DNA of 64,000 nucleotides from Polytrichum commune (lineage: Eukaryota > Streptophyta > Polytrichopsida > Polytrichales > Polytrichaceae), in the NCBI GenBank assembly GCA_950295325.1, contig OX485808.1, forward strand, positions 29,222,527 through 29,286,526, read 5' to 3'. The translations under genes and the position numbers were made by a program. Below are positions 21,760 to 33,922 of this stretch, piece by piece (the stretch's first letter is position 1; each line of letters starts with the position of its first letter). The notes below the pieces were generated by a model that saw only the letters and a list, made by a program, of their open reading frames with translations, was not told the origin of the DNA and searched no databases.

Positions 21760-22660
21760 ACTTGTGCACAAAATGGTAAGCATTGACCTCCTCCGCATTG
21801 GTTGTGGCACCAAGATGTTTACAATGTGGATGAGATTGGTTTGTTTGATTGTGCCCAACCAAACAAGACACTTAGTGCGAGGAAGAAATTTGTGGGTGCA
21901 AAATTTAAAAGGACCGGCTCACTCTTGCTCTTGTTGTAAACACGACATTTCATTGACAAGTTGAAACTTATGATTAGTTAAAAGTCTCTACGTCCAAGAT
22001 GCTTTGGAATGTGGTTGCCAACACATTATGTGTGGTGGTTTGCCAACCAAACAACATGAATGGCATCATATGTATGTGAGAGTTGAATGATGAGCCTCAA
22101 TGTACATTTCAAATCTCAAAAGTGGAAGGTACTTTTAATTAAGGACAATTATCCTACTCATTTCCCAAACCATGTCGGTAGGGGTGAATCATTTGGTTTT
22201 TCAACCTTGTAATTGAGCAATATTATTATTGTTTTCTTGCTACATAATGTTACAAGTGGGGTACAACCCTTGGAATAGGGTATAATTGCTCCATCTATAC
22301 AATATAAGAAAAATATTCTCTATGAATTTGATTCTCGTACTACTCACCGGAAGTTGAGGAAAATAAAAGGGATGCTATTATGTGATGTTCTCAAGTTTGG
22401 GGAGAGAGGAATCCCCAAACCATACAAAATAGCTAGAGGATGTTCAAGAATTTACTTGTAGATTGGAGTACCAATTTTGCCATGGATGATGAACGTGAGA
22501 AATCAAGAATGAAAGAAGTAGCAAATGCATTGGCAAGTCTCGTTTCCTCTTTGAATCCTGGAAATGAAGAAATGCCTATTGAAACATATGTAATCGGGCT
22601 GACAATTTCTTTGCAAATTTCTTACAATCATGTTGTCATTTGTGTCCAGGTGTTTTTGCT
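21760..22660 (+). pseudogene. pogo/Tigger-like (DDE_1) transposase remnant
   Basis: Translating the plus strand with frame changes gives DDE_1 signatures in the correct order. YNVDEIGLFDCAQPNKTLS (from about 21817) matches the first catalytic block (NxDETGLF ... PxKTL). KSLRPRCFG follows near 21985. LLIKDNYPTHFPNH (about 22135) corresponds to the second Asp block (LLLDNAPxHP). VTSGVQPLE then stop then GIIA (about 22250) matches NTTSxLQPLDQGII. Several stops and frame shifts separate these blocks, and no terminal repeats were found. In life such enzymes cut and paste Tc1/mariner-superfamily elements into TA sites. This copy is dead. Confidence 0.75.
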
Positions 22661-22669
22661 GGACACTTG

Positions 22670-24020
22670 ATGGAGCTTGGATTCCTTGGCACGTTATCAA
22701 TGTGTATGAGCCAAGACATGAACTGGGCCTGTGATCGGGGAGAACCGGCACTTAGTTACCAATGAACCGGTTGAATTTGATAAATAACCGATTGAAGTTC
22801 AAGACTGCAAGGAAATTAGCAATCATTTTAGAGGAGTTTATAGAATATACCTCAGTTTATTAAAGGAAACCGGAGGATGTCAACACGTAACTGGGTAAAC
22901 TTGCAAACACTATGATGTCAACCGATTATGCCCAAAAATCTCCCAGATCACCGATACTTGCAGTGGTGATTTTTCACAAGGTCCCTAACATGTCTAGGGA
23001 CATGTTCATTAAAAAAAAACATTTTCAGTGGACGGGTTCTTAGAAGATGAACTGGTTTTGGGACGTGTCAAATTCACTTTGGATGGGTTCTAAAAATAAC
23101 ATTTTTTAATAATAAAATTTCCCAAAAAATAAATGATACAAATATCAATTACATTATGTCATATATGACATCTGAATATAAGCATAATGCAATCAAACCA
23201 CTAATACCCAATCAAAATATCAATCTTGAAGTGTTTGATTCACCTGCATACATTAATTCATCAACCACAAAATTTAGAACCTTTTTAACATAATGTCTAA
23301 GATTATAATTGAAGGTAAAATTAGTATATATAAACATGTTAAAATTTTTAAAAACAAAGAGCTACTTACCCTTCAAAGAAGTGGATGAATTCTCCTATCC
23401 TTCATGTTTCTCCAAACAATAATCACTGCATTCCAATTGATGTTTTCAACTGGAATATTCAGAGGATTGGACTCTTCTGAGGACACCCCACAAAAGGCGA
23501 ATGCATTCACTTGACTTTTTAAATTGCAAACACTAGGATCTCAACTCACTTAACTTACTTAGTTGGCATGGTTGATGAGTCCTATTGGAGCTGCTTCAAG
23601 TTCATGAATCCTCATCATTGATCAGTGTGCTGCTTGAGTCACCGGAGTGCCATTTGTTTATTGAAGGTGAAACAGCCATGGGAAAGGATGAACTTAAAGA
23701 CCATGTCAAAAAGTGCAACTTAGGGAAAAAAAGAGGAAAGGAAACGACACTCATCACCACAGTTGGTTCAAACCGCGACAGGGAAAGAAGAATTGGAAGA
23801 TACGATCAGTATCTTCGGAAGTAGATATAGTCCGAGAGAAAAGGATGAAGGAGACAACAAGCTGCTGTGAAGGATCTAAGTTTGTTTCTCTGAACTAGTC
23901 TATGTGGACGAAATGGGGCAGGTGGCAGCTAAAATAGATAAAGCAGAATTGAAGGAAGATACTATTGTTTCCAAGTGCAACCAATCACATGCCGACATCT
24001 TTCGGGTTATCGTTATCAAT
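22670..24020. other. Gene-poor stretch
   Basis: AT-rich DNA with short ORFs only (23585-23824, 23713-23898), which are lysine-rich and carry no recognisable motif. I see no RNA gene or element boundary. Confidence 0.5.
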
Positions 24021-24021
24021 T

Positions 24022-24147
24022 TGTTTTTTTCTTTAACCTTTTCATAGACGGGTTGGTTTAAAAATTACCGGTTTTGGGACGGGTTGTTTTTTCTTTAACC
24101 TTTCCATGGACGGGTTGGTTTTGAAATTACCGGTCTTGGGACGGGTT
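24022..24147. repeat. Tandem duplication of a ~62-bp unit
   Basis: Two units of TTCTTTAACCTTT ... GACGGGTTGGTT ... ATTACCGG ... GGGACGGG lie head to tail. Confidence 0.8.
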
Positions 24148-24318
24148 GCAATTTTTTTTGCCTTTCAATTCGAGGTTTTTGGACGTGGACAGGTAAAAAC
24201 TTTGTGAAAAAGCACCCCTGGATACGGGGCAAATAATATCCCCACAAGACCCACACAATGGACAAGATGCGAACGCTGCCCAAGCCTGCCAGCTGCCACT
24301 GACTCAGCATATTTGTGC

Positions 24319-24321
<3 letters not shown>

Positions 24322-24356
<35 letters not shown>
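24322..24356. repeat. (TA)n microsatellite
   Basis: An uninterrupted run of TA dinucleotides. It is flanked by two related ~95-bp segments (24214-24305 and 24410-24506, both ending TTGCCAGCTGCCACTGAC or close), so a small duplication surrounds it. Confidence 0.95.
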
Positions 24357-24358
<2 letters not shown>

Positions 24359-24509
24359 TCAGTGTTCTTACAATAGTAACAAAACTTCTTCTAAACTGGG
24401 CCCTCAGTACTCGGCGGTATACAGGGCAAATCAATAATATCCCCAAAAGACCTACACCACGTCGGAGGTATCAACTCCGCCCGAGCTTGCCAGCTGCCAC
24501 TGACGCGGT

Positions 24510-25390
24510 TTCCACTGCAGGCACTCGGTGGTGGCGAATCTTGTGTGCATGGTGCCCAGTGGAGCCTCTCACCACCTCCCACACACCTCGCTCCTTTTCG
24601 CCCCGCATGTCTGTAGTGTCTTGCACCGGATCGCATTCGATTGCACTCGCTCACGCGTCCCTTGTTAAGAAAAAGGCATTTGGCCTGACCAAGAAATTCC
24701 GCTCTCACACGAAAGCCGCGTCACGCATCTAGGCTGAGCCGTCCGATCACATTCCGCCCGCTCACCACGTCTCCAAGCCAGCCACGAGCACCGGGGGATC
24801 AAGCAAATGCGATGAGCGATGATGATGGTGGTTGCTGAGAATGCGATGCAGTTAGTAAGCACAGCTATGGCCCTCTTATCAGCTTCAGCTGCAATCGGGT
24901 GAGCTTTCCCTATTGCACAATAGCTTTGAAACGGAGCAGCTTTGGCAGCAGCAGGGTTGATGATGAAACCCTTGCACAATCCTTAACCTGAACGGGTTGC
25001 AAAGTTGTTGTCAAATGGTTATGGCCGAACGCGTGGTTGTCGCCTAGGGAGCGAGAAAAGGAAAAAAAACAAAAAAAAAAACAGAAGAAATGCTATGTTC
25101 CTGTCTGTTCCGCAATGTTTTGTTGTGGTTTGCTTTGGTTTTAACTTGGGGCGCGACGGTGCTTCTTAGGTTCAGTTGACAATGTCTTCTTCGAGGGCTT
25201 AATGTTTCTTTTGGAGAGACGGAAGGAAGTGGCGGCGTTCTCTTGCTCCGTGTGGTTGCTGGCTCAGACTTGTTAACAAGTGGGTGCAAGAGAGGTATTT
25301 CTTCCGTGCACACATGTGTCCGAGTGTTACCGTTTTGTGGCACTGATGGTTTCAAGTACATGGGCTAGATGGTTTTAGTTCTTTGGTCTT
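24510..25390. other. GC-richer intergenic stretch, no gene recognised
   Basis: This section is richer in CpG than its neighbours. It holds minus-strand ORFs of about 100 codons (24665-24979, 25044-25361) that show no domain I know. It could be a decayed promoter or first exon; the sequence does not decide. Confidence 0.35.
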
Positions 25391-25394
25391 GTTG

Positions 25395-27430
25395 TCGTAG
25401 GACAAGTGGGATGCAATATCACGTGATGAAGAAAATACTACAACAAAATGAAGCTTAGGCTTTGATTACCTATATTTAGGTCTTTGTCGATACTACCTCG
25501 CTCAACCCAAAGGCGATGGATGTCGTCATGTTGCTCTGCTTTTAAAAAGCTAATAAATGTGCATTGATTTGAAAAATCCCTCGCACTGAATGCCGTTGGC
25601 ATGACATACTAATGTACACCCATAGAATATGAGCACATTCACTTGGTCTTCGCAACCCTAGGCTGTGTTTGTAAGATATGATGATCGCAATTGGTATGTG
25701 TTTCTAAATATGATGAAGTTACACCAGTGAGTTTTGCCTTCTGGTCCATTGGAACTTTGGTTCGATCCATAACCTTCTAGGGGGCATAAAAGTTTGACCG
25801 GTCAGTTGATACAAGTGCTGTCGAGATGAATTCGGTACCCGATTGAGAGAACTCATCGCTTTATCATGTGACAGTAGTATCCTGCCACTTGGATCATTGA
25901 TGGATCGTACATGCCCTTTTTCGCGGGTCTAGCATATCTCACTTGTGGTTCAGTCGATTTCGTTGGGTGCTGTTGCATGAGTTTTTCGATGTTGTCTTGT
26001 GCGCACCACCTTGTACGCTATGTCGGGGCCCCTGTCCGGGACACATGGATCACAAAATGCTCACCATTGGTGGTCTCTTAGAAAAGCATTCAAGTATAAT
26101 GTAGTTTTCCGGTTATGGTTATGTTGCAACTAGTTTGCTTTGGTTGCTTCTCCATCTCCAGTTGAGTATCAGTTAGAGTGCTTTATTCGCATTTACTTCA
26201 CTCGTTAGGGACGATGACTTCAATCAGATGTGCGACATGGTTTACCATCGTTGACCTGCCGTAGATTCAAACCGAATATATTATTGTTGGTTGCGTCATT
26301 GTAGGGTAAGTGTGATGTGGTATCATGTGATGATGAAAATATTGCAACAAAATGAAGCTTAGGCATTGATTACCAATATTTAAGTCTCTGATGATATTGC
26401 TTCTGATGTCGTTATGTTGCTCTACTTTTAAAAAGTTGAAAAATGGGCATTGATTTTAAAAATTCCTCACACTAAATGCCGTTGGCATGATAGACTACAT
26501 TACACCCGTAGAATATCAATACAATCAAGACGTCTTGGCGAGTTTTGTCCGTCCTATCAAATACGATGATGGCAATTGTCCATGGCAAATTCTATTCAAG
26601 GGACCTAAACGTTTGACCTCTCAGCTGATACAAGTGTTATGGGGATGTATTTGGTACCCTGCAAAGAAAGGATACATCACTTTATCAAATGCTAGCAGTT
26701 TCTTGTCACTTGATCGTTATTGGATTGTACATGCCCATATTTACGGTCTAGCATATTTTTGTTGCGGTTCAGTTGGTAGCTACTATGTGGCATCAGTCCT
26801 TCGAGACAACATCTTCTATACAATTTGTAGGCCATTAGTATTGCCTTTCGGCTTACATGCGTTTCTCCATTCTTGACACCCAGTGTTGTTTGCTTTTTTG
26901 CTTGCTCATTTTGGTCTTTGTCGAATTGGTTAGCGGTTGAGGGTTTCATTTGGGCTTACCATGGCAGGGATGATGACTTCAATTAGATGTGTGAGATGGT
27001 TTTCCATCATTGATCTTAACCCATTGAGGGATATTCCATTCTAAGGTGACATGATGTAGTTCCAAACCAAATATCTCGTTGTCGGTCATGTTGTTGTACG
27101 GAAAGTGTTGTGTGGTATCACGTGATGGAGAGAATACTGCAATAGAATGATTCTTATGCTTTGATTACCAATATTTAAGTCTTTGATGACACTGCCTCTC
27201 AGCTCTACCCTATTAAATGGACCTACAAGTTTGATCTTTCAGTTGATACAAAGTGTTGTGGTGATGAATTCGGTACCCAATGAAGAAATAATTCATCACT
27301 TTATTATATGGCAGTATGTCACTCGATCATTATTGGATTTGACATTGGTAGATGCCAATTATGCAGTATCCTTATGTCCATGGAAGATATTACATTTCGC
27401 CCAGTTTAATAGCTTCACACCTTGATTGGC
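25395..27430. repeat. Three diverged tandem repeats of 0.8-0.9 kb upstream of NLR copy 2
   Basis: Units start near 25395, 26300 and 27089. Each carries a variant of CACGTGATGAAGAAAATACT, then AATGAAGCTTAGGC, then GATGAATTCGGTACCC. The third is cut short where the NLR duplication block begins. Small ORFs inside (26487-26876) are not conserved between units and are not called. Confidence 0.7.
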
Positions 27431-28435
27431 ATTGCTTGCTATCTTTTGCTTCCATATGTGATTGAGTATGTTGTGGTTTACCTGGTGGAGTGTTATTTAG
27501 AATGTAGAAAGTTTGTCATTTGAAAAGCCCAACCGTTGAAGAATGTTGTTAGCTTAGATTGATATGTAGGGGACCTTCTACATGCATGTACAAGAAGAGA
27601 AGAGTAGATTAGGACCTTTCTTCCCACTGAGTGTGCTTGTCAGCCTGAAGAATATTTCGACCAAATAACTTGCAGGTGCAGTTGCAATAATTTCCGCGAA
27701 TTGGAACATGGCTACAAGCCTTGCAATTATGGGGAAATGAACCTTTGGGGCTGTTATCACTGCTACTGTTGTTACATAATTGAAGGTTTGTTTTTACCTT
27801 TGATGTTGCCACTACATTTCTGCCCACTACTTATGGGTAGTCTATATTTAAGACAAATGCCTCTCTTTCATTTATAGTATTCATGAGGAGTTCAATTGGT
27901 GTGCTAAGAGTGTTTGTTGGACGAAAATGCAGCAAGGTGGCTAATGTTGTGGATTTTTCTTGGTATTTTTCTTGTTAATATTGGTTGTCACTACAGACGT
28001 ATTAGATCAATATTTTTCTTTGTCAGTACTAGGTTTCTCCTGGAGGTATGAACATGGTTGGGTTTGCTATACATTATCAATGATCTGCAGAGTGTAGATA
28101 CCGAAAGTTGTAAGTTGGGAATATTTTTTTGTCAATTAGTTCTCATTACAAATTGCAAACAAATAATCAAGTCCTCACAACTAACCTCCATAGTGATTTG
28201 CGAATACTAAATTTGTGACCAATGTCGTGTACTTTCAGGAGCTGAGATTATTGGTTGTGGAGGAAGCCAAAAGTGAAGTAGCAATGTTTGAAGCAAGTTG
28301 ATGCTTTCTTGCCTTTCATGAAAGGGGTATCCTTTTGATTAGGTCACATGAGTATTTATAGTATGACATGGCAATCAATTTGTATATCCCACGTGGCTCT
28401 AATTCTTTCCATCTTTTTTGTTTCGTATGCAGGAT

Positions 28436-30106
28436 ATGATGGCTGATGAATCCAATATTTTGCGGCTTTGTATATGCAATACTAACTACATACAACAACT
28501 TGTGCGCGAGGGTGGTGCCGAGTTTGCATTGAATCAAAGTCAATGCATATGTCTTGGGCAAACGCTTGAACAAATCACCAAAAATATAGCCAGTGTTTTC
28601 TCCCATGCTAATGAGCTTTTTAGGAGCTGTGATTTGCTTTTGAGAGAGTTGTTTCGAACTATTGACAGGGCCAAGCTATTGGTACAAGAATGCTATGGTG
28701 AGAAATGGTGGCATGCAGCATTGCTCCAAATCCACAATGAAGAGGCGTTCCAAGACTTGTTAAGGGATCTCATATCGTGTCATGATGATATTTATCAACA
28801 CCTAAAAGGCCAATGGGTTGGACAGTTGGACCAATTTAGGAATGATCCGAGTTTTTCTCTAAGCACCATGAGTGAACGAGGAGTTGAAGATCATCGTGTG
28901 TTGGTGAGGCGATTACAAACATCCGTAGAATCAAGGCCTTCATCCTCCACAAACAAGGACCTTGAGGAGGAGTTTTCAATTGCAACATACTTGTTGAAAA
29001 GATATGATAATCAAGTGAACTATGTAAATGGTTACCACCATGTGGAGGTTGATGCACAATTGGGTTGGGGACGCTCAATCTCACTTGCAAGTGGTGCGTT
29101 TGGGAGTGTAGAGGAAACAACTTGGTTTGGTTTGCCTTGTGCAAAGAAAATGCAAGTTTTGGGTGAACGATTGGAAGATGGGGATAAAACCTTTAAGAGA
29201 GAGGTTGGCATACTCGCAAGTGTCAATCATCCAAATGTCGTCAAGTTCATATGTTGTTGCCGAAAGCAAGAGGAACGCAAATGTTTCATTGCTATGGAGC
29301 TTTTGGACACAAGCTTGGAGGAATTGGTCAAAGAGGTTTCGAATGGCGGAACCAGGACACCCTTCCCAATTCAAGTAGCCATGGACATCATCATACAAAT
29401 CGCCAAGGGCATGAGCTATCTACATGAAAAGAAAATTGCGCATCGGGATTTAAAACCTGCCAATGTATTGGTGCGTAAAACCATCATGGTTGACAAATTA
29501 CTCAAGGACAACTATGTGAATGTGAAGTTGGCCGACTTTGGGCTTTCAAAAATGGATGCGTATAGCAACATTTCAGAGGAATTAAGCCAAGGTATTGGGA
29601 CAAGGTTGTACAAAGCACCAGAGTTATTCCAAAACAACAAACGAAAGAGAGAGAACATGGATTCTTTAGTGGAAAAAGTGAATGCACATGAAGCCGATGT
29701 ATATAGCTTTGGTGTGATGTGTGCAACAATACTCTCAGGAAAACAACCATTTGAAGGCGTTGATCATGATCTTCTCACAAAGCTAAGGTTAAATGAGAGG
29801 CCACGGGTGCCTGAAGATTGTCCCGAGGCTTTGGTCTTCTTGATCAATGAATGTTGGTCATTAGACCGAACAAAGAGACCCACATTCAAGGAGATTTGCT
29901 CAACATTGGAAGATTTGAGAAGCTCCATTTTAAGGGCAGATGTTGTATTTAGAAATCAAGAGGTGAAACATGAGACCACCGTGTTTAAAAGGATTTCAAA
30001 TTTACCTCACAACATCATGTACATGCTCAAACGCTTTTGGAGGACACCAACTTTGGAGGGGAGTGAAGCTAATGAGGCCCAAAATACAAGTCAAATTCAT
30101 GACAAG
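28436..30106 (+). pseudogene. NLR copy 2, kinase exon (intact part of a broken gene)
   Basis: This exon follows the same acceptor GTATGCAG at 28432. It encodes a full kinase with loop LASGAFGSV, CAKKM, HRDLKPAN, DFG and APE, very similar to copy 1. One extra codon (isoleucine in RKTIMVDK) lies between the catalytic loop and DFG. The donor AAG|GTACCA at 30106 joins the NBS exon at 30367 in phase 0; unspliced, the frame stops at 30139. Because the downstream NBS exon is broken, only a kinase, or kinase plus partial NBS, could be made. A truncated kinase product could still be active, but nothing here proves expression. Confidence 0.7.
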
Positions 30107-30366
30107 GTACCAATCCTAACTATGTATGGAATAATTTAGAGAATAGTTTACATCAAGTTTCGAATGGGCTCAAAATATAATCAATTTATCTCCTCTAATA
30201 TTGGATCCAATATTAAAATTTGAAATCTTCTTAAAAGTAGTGTATTTATCGAAATGAGATAATCAAGATGCTTTGATGGCATTCAAAGTACCTTGATTAT
30301 ACCCTTTTGCATTTATTGTAACTTAGGTTTCAAACCAATATCTAATATCGAATTTTGTTCTTATAG

Positions 30367-31200
30367 GGTTTTCAGTTTCTTGCACCATCGTCATGGAGAA
30401 CCTCAATACTCCCATCACAAGTGCGGTCCACACATTCATTACCGTTACTCCCGATTCATTTTGTCAACATTGACAAAAAAATGGCAAAGGTGTTATTTCA
30501 ACTAAATTCCAATCATATTATGGGCATCGTCGGGATGGGTGGAAGTGGAAAGACCACTTTGACAAAGGCCATTCTTCATCGTGTGCATCAAGACTTTGAA
30601 GCAACAAGCTTTGTGGCAAACATGAGAGACTCCAAAAATGTTTTGGATATACAAAGACAATTGTTGAAGGATCTCAACTACGCGAGCTCCATATCGACCA
30701 TAGAAGAGGGGTTCAAGTGTGTACAAAACATATTTGAGAAGAAGAAGGTCTTTGTTGTCTTTGATGATGTTGCCTCTGAAGAACAACTCCATGGGCTAGT
30801 TTCGTCTACGTGGTTGTTTGCTAACGGTAGCAAGATCATTGCCACAAGTCGAAACTGGCAAGACTTAAGAACAACTTGTGTTTCACACACCGGAAAGATG
30901 GACATGGAGTTATTGGACGAAGATGAAGCAAAGGAGCTATTCTACAAGCATGCATTTTCTCATCAACAACCTCAAAGGTTGCAATTGGAAGAAGTTGCGA
31001 GCAAAGTCATCGAAGCATGTGGTGGATTGCCTTTGAGCTTGGAAGTATTGGGAGGTTATTTGTGTGGAGTTGAAAGGCTTAGGGTATGGCAACAAGCATT
31101 GCAAAGATTATAGAAAGGAAAATGCCTTGGTGGTAGTTGGGATAACGAAAGGATATGGAGAACATTGAGGATAAGCTACGATAATTTGGATGAAGAGGAG
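30367..31200 (+). pseudogene. NLR copy 2, NBS exon 5' part with premature stop
   Basis: The acceptor CTTATAG at 30366 opens the exon. P-loop GMGGSGKTTLTKA, VFVVFDDV, GSKIIATSR and CGGLPLSLEVLGG are intact. At 31111-31113 a TAG stands where copy 1 has CAG (after ALQRL), ending the frame before the winged-helix region. At 31200 the exon is cut by the Gypsy LTR. The nonsense change is separate from the insertion, so this copy carries two independent lesions. Confidence 0.88.
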
Positions 31201-33013
31201 TGTGAGCCCAAAAGGGTGCCCACATTTAGTCTTAGACCCTTGAAACGTTAGTTGATGCACTTTGAAGTAGCATGTTACTTCACAAAAATATAAAAAGAAT
31301 GAAATGTTAGTCTTAGAAGTACCATGTTATAAGAGGCTAGGATGTGAGTTGTTATTGTGTTTTTACCTTCGGAAGGATTTGAGTGAATGAGGATAGGTAA
31401 GGAGAACTTGGATTGAGTAGTTAGTGAGTAGGCTAGTACAAATGGATGGAGACAACCAAAGTGACTCAAGAGGCAAGTGCATTCGAATTGGGATGAATGG
31501 AGGATCACATGGAGCGCACAAGTGGACCACCTCATCATGGCCACTTAATGGGGAAGGCCCAAGGAAGAATGCAAGGTGGAGGATAAGCAAATTCTCAAAG
31601 CACCAATCAAATCACGAGTTAAGCATCGTGGTTTGAATTAAGTGGTGAGCGACGATTTGGGAAAGTAAGGGGAGAAAGTTATGGCGGCGAAAAGCGAAGG
31701 AGGCTAAGTTTGGGTTGAAGCATCCCAAGTTTGGTAAGGTGTGGTAGGTAGAAAGCCAAGGCTAGTTAAATGTTCGAATTAGGATCCTTGTTGATCATTT
31801 GAGGGAGGAAGACTTAGAAGATAGGATTGGCGCCTACTAAGTAGGAGGAAATCTCAAGGGCTTATCGTGAGCCTTGAGGGTGCTCACCCCCTCAAGCTTA
31901 CTATATAATCCCTCATTCTTCCCTCACTCATCCTCTCTTTCCTTTGTGCTCCAAGGCACCCCACGAGTTATAAGTGTGGGTGTGGGAAGCCATATTGGAG
32001 CACATGTGTGTGCTTAGTTTTTAGTTTGAGAGCCAAGGCTTGTTAGCCTTGAAGAGGGCTTGACCTCTTGGTAGAATTAGTGTTGACGTGAAGGATTTTA
32101 AAGTTAATTCATGATTCCAATTTGTGGTACTTTAAGTTCATGTTTTGAATACACGTGGTTGCAAGTTCCATGTTTAAGAGTTGAGCACTTGATGTTGTGA
32201 TGAGTGCAAAAATATACTTGTGTGGATTAGTTAGTCTTAGTGAAGTTAGGAAATTCTCTCTCCCCCTCTCCTCTCTAGGATTTTAGGATTTTAGGATTAG
32301 AGAAGAATTGTGTGATTAGAAAGGGGTTGTTAGTAGAATTAGGGAAATTAGGTAGGAAGATTAGTTAAGGGCTTGAATAATTAGTGAGGTAGTTGGGGAT
32401 TACAACTACAAAGTTGTGGGTTCATGAAGGAGCTGGGTTTGTGTAGTTAGAAAGTAAAGAGCTGGGTTTATGAAGGACCTGGGTTTGTTTAGTTAGAAGC
32501 TAAGGAGCTGGGTTCATGAAGGAGCTGGGTTTATGAAGGAGCTGGGTTTGTTTAGTTAGAAGCTAAGAAGCTGGGTTTATGAAGGAGCTGGGTTTATGAA
32601 GGAGCTAGGTTTATGTAATTAGAAAGTAAAGAGATGGGTTCATGAAGGAGCTTAGTAGATAGCCTACCTAATTAGCTCATAGACAAGTAGTTAGTTACAT
32701 TATGCTAGTTAGTGTTATGTGTGGCTTTCACAAGTAAATGTATTTGAGATTGACTATAGAGAATAGTGTTTTTTTTAACACTTGCATCCTCTCTTTAAAA
32801 ATAAACCACGTGCACAACTTAATGGAGAATGTGGAGCACTCTCGCGATGGCAAGACAAAGGAAGCAAAGACCAAAGTTAAATCCAAGACCACTTGAAGGG
32901 TGAACCTTGCACTATGGACTCATCCAAGTCCAAATCCAATACCGCGGAGGAATGTGAGCCCAAACCCACTACTCGGACTACGGACGCTTAAGGGTGGGGG
33001 GTTTGGCCTCACA
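31201..33013 (+). repeat. 5' LTR of Gypsy element
   Basis: 1813 bp, TGTGAGCCC to GGCCTCACA. Contains a minisatellite near 32400-32650 built on GAGCTGGGTTTATGAAG variants and a TATA-like box at 31902-31909. Confidence 0.97.
31902..31909 (+). promoter_or_regulatory. Candidate TATA box in 5' LTR
   Basis: TATATAAT followed by a CT-rich initiator-like stretch; the same box is at 40904-40911 in the 3' LTR. The location in the middle of the LTR fits a U3/R boundary slightly downstream. Confidence 0.5.
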
Positions 33014-33017
33014 TAAT

Positions 33018-33035
33018 TGGTGCGTCCGCCGGGAG
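33018..33035 (+). promoter_or_regulatory. Primer-binding site of Gypsy element
   Basis: TGGTGCGTCCGCCGGGAG lies 4 bases after the 5' LTR. The leading TGG pairs with a tRNA CCA end; I did not identify which tRNA. Confidence 0.6.
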
Positions 33036-33922
33036 CGAAGCGGAAGGTAGTTACAAGACTTGGAGGCGACTAGGAGACTTGGAGGCAACTAGGAAAAATT
33101 GGAGACACAAACTTGAGAGAAGGGAAGGAGCACCCGAAACTCGGTAAGTATTCTCTCTTTGGGTTACATTTGAATTCATTGTATTTCAACTATTCCTTGG
33201 AATGAATTGCATTGTCAATTACGCAAATTCATTTTTGAGGAAGGAGCGCGGCGAAGGTACGTCCTCAACCTTTTTGGGGATTTGCTAAGAACTTAAAAGG
33301 AACCTATAACCGAGTAGCTCATTAAAACATTAGAGGGTAAATTCACCTTAGGACATTGAACTTTGACACTCACCTCGGGGTGAGTCTCAAAGTTTTGGGA
33401 GTTGTCATTTCATGCTCTAGATTAAATTAATATTTCACAAAGTTTATGGTGTTGTTACATTGAGTCACGATTGAGGGGAGTGCTAACTCACAGGGGGATG
33501 CGATTGCTCAAGGTATGTTTATTTCTTCAAAGTGAACTCATTAACTAATTAAGGAATGCCTTTTGTACTCGTGATTGTTGTTATCCGTTGTAGAGGGTAA
33601 TTCCCGAATTGTGGATGGTGTGAGAAGTTGAAGGGTGAAGCCTCGACTTTTAACATAATCTACTCGGAAGGTCACCCCCTCACAATCGGTATTGTGGTGA
33701 GTGTTAATTTGCGGGAAGGTGCGGAGGTGATGCTCCGACTTAATCAAAAAATTAACATGAACATGCCTATCCCCTATTGGGATTCTTTCACCTAAGTGGG
33801 CTTGCAGGTTCTTTTCCTCACCTCCTAAAAAAATTATAACCACACCAAGACAAGTGAAAATATTAAGAGGGGAATTGCTAGGATTATGTGTGGTCAAGTG
33901 AGGGTCGATCGATTCTTATGGA

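Noticed and set aside
26487-26876. 129-codon ORF as a gene
   Set aside because: It lies in one of three tandem repeats and is not kept in the other two.
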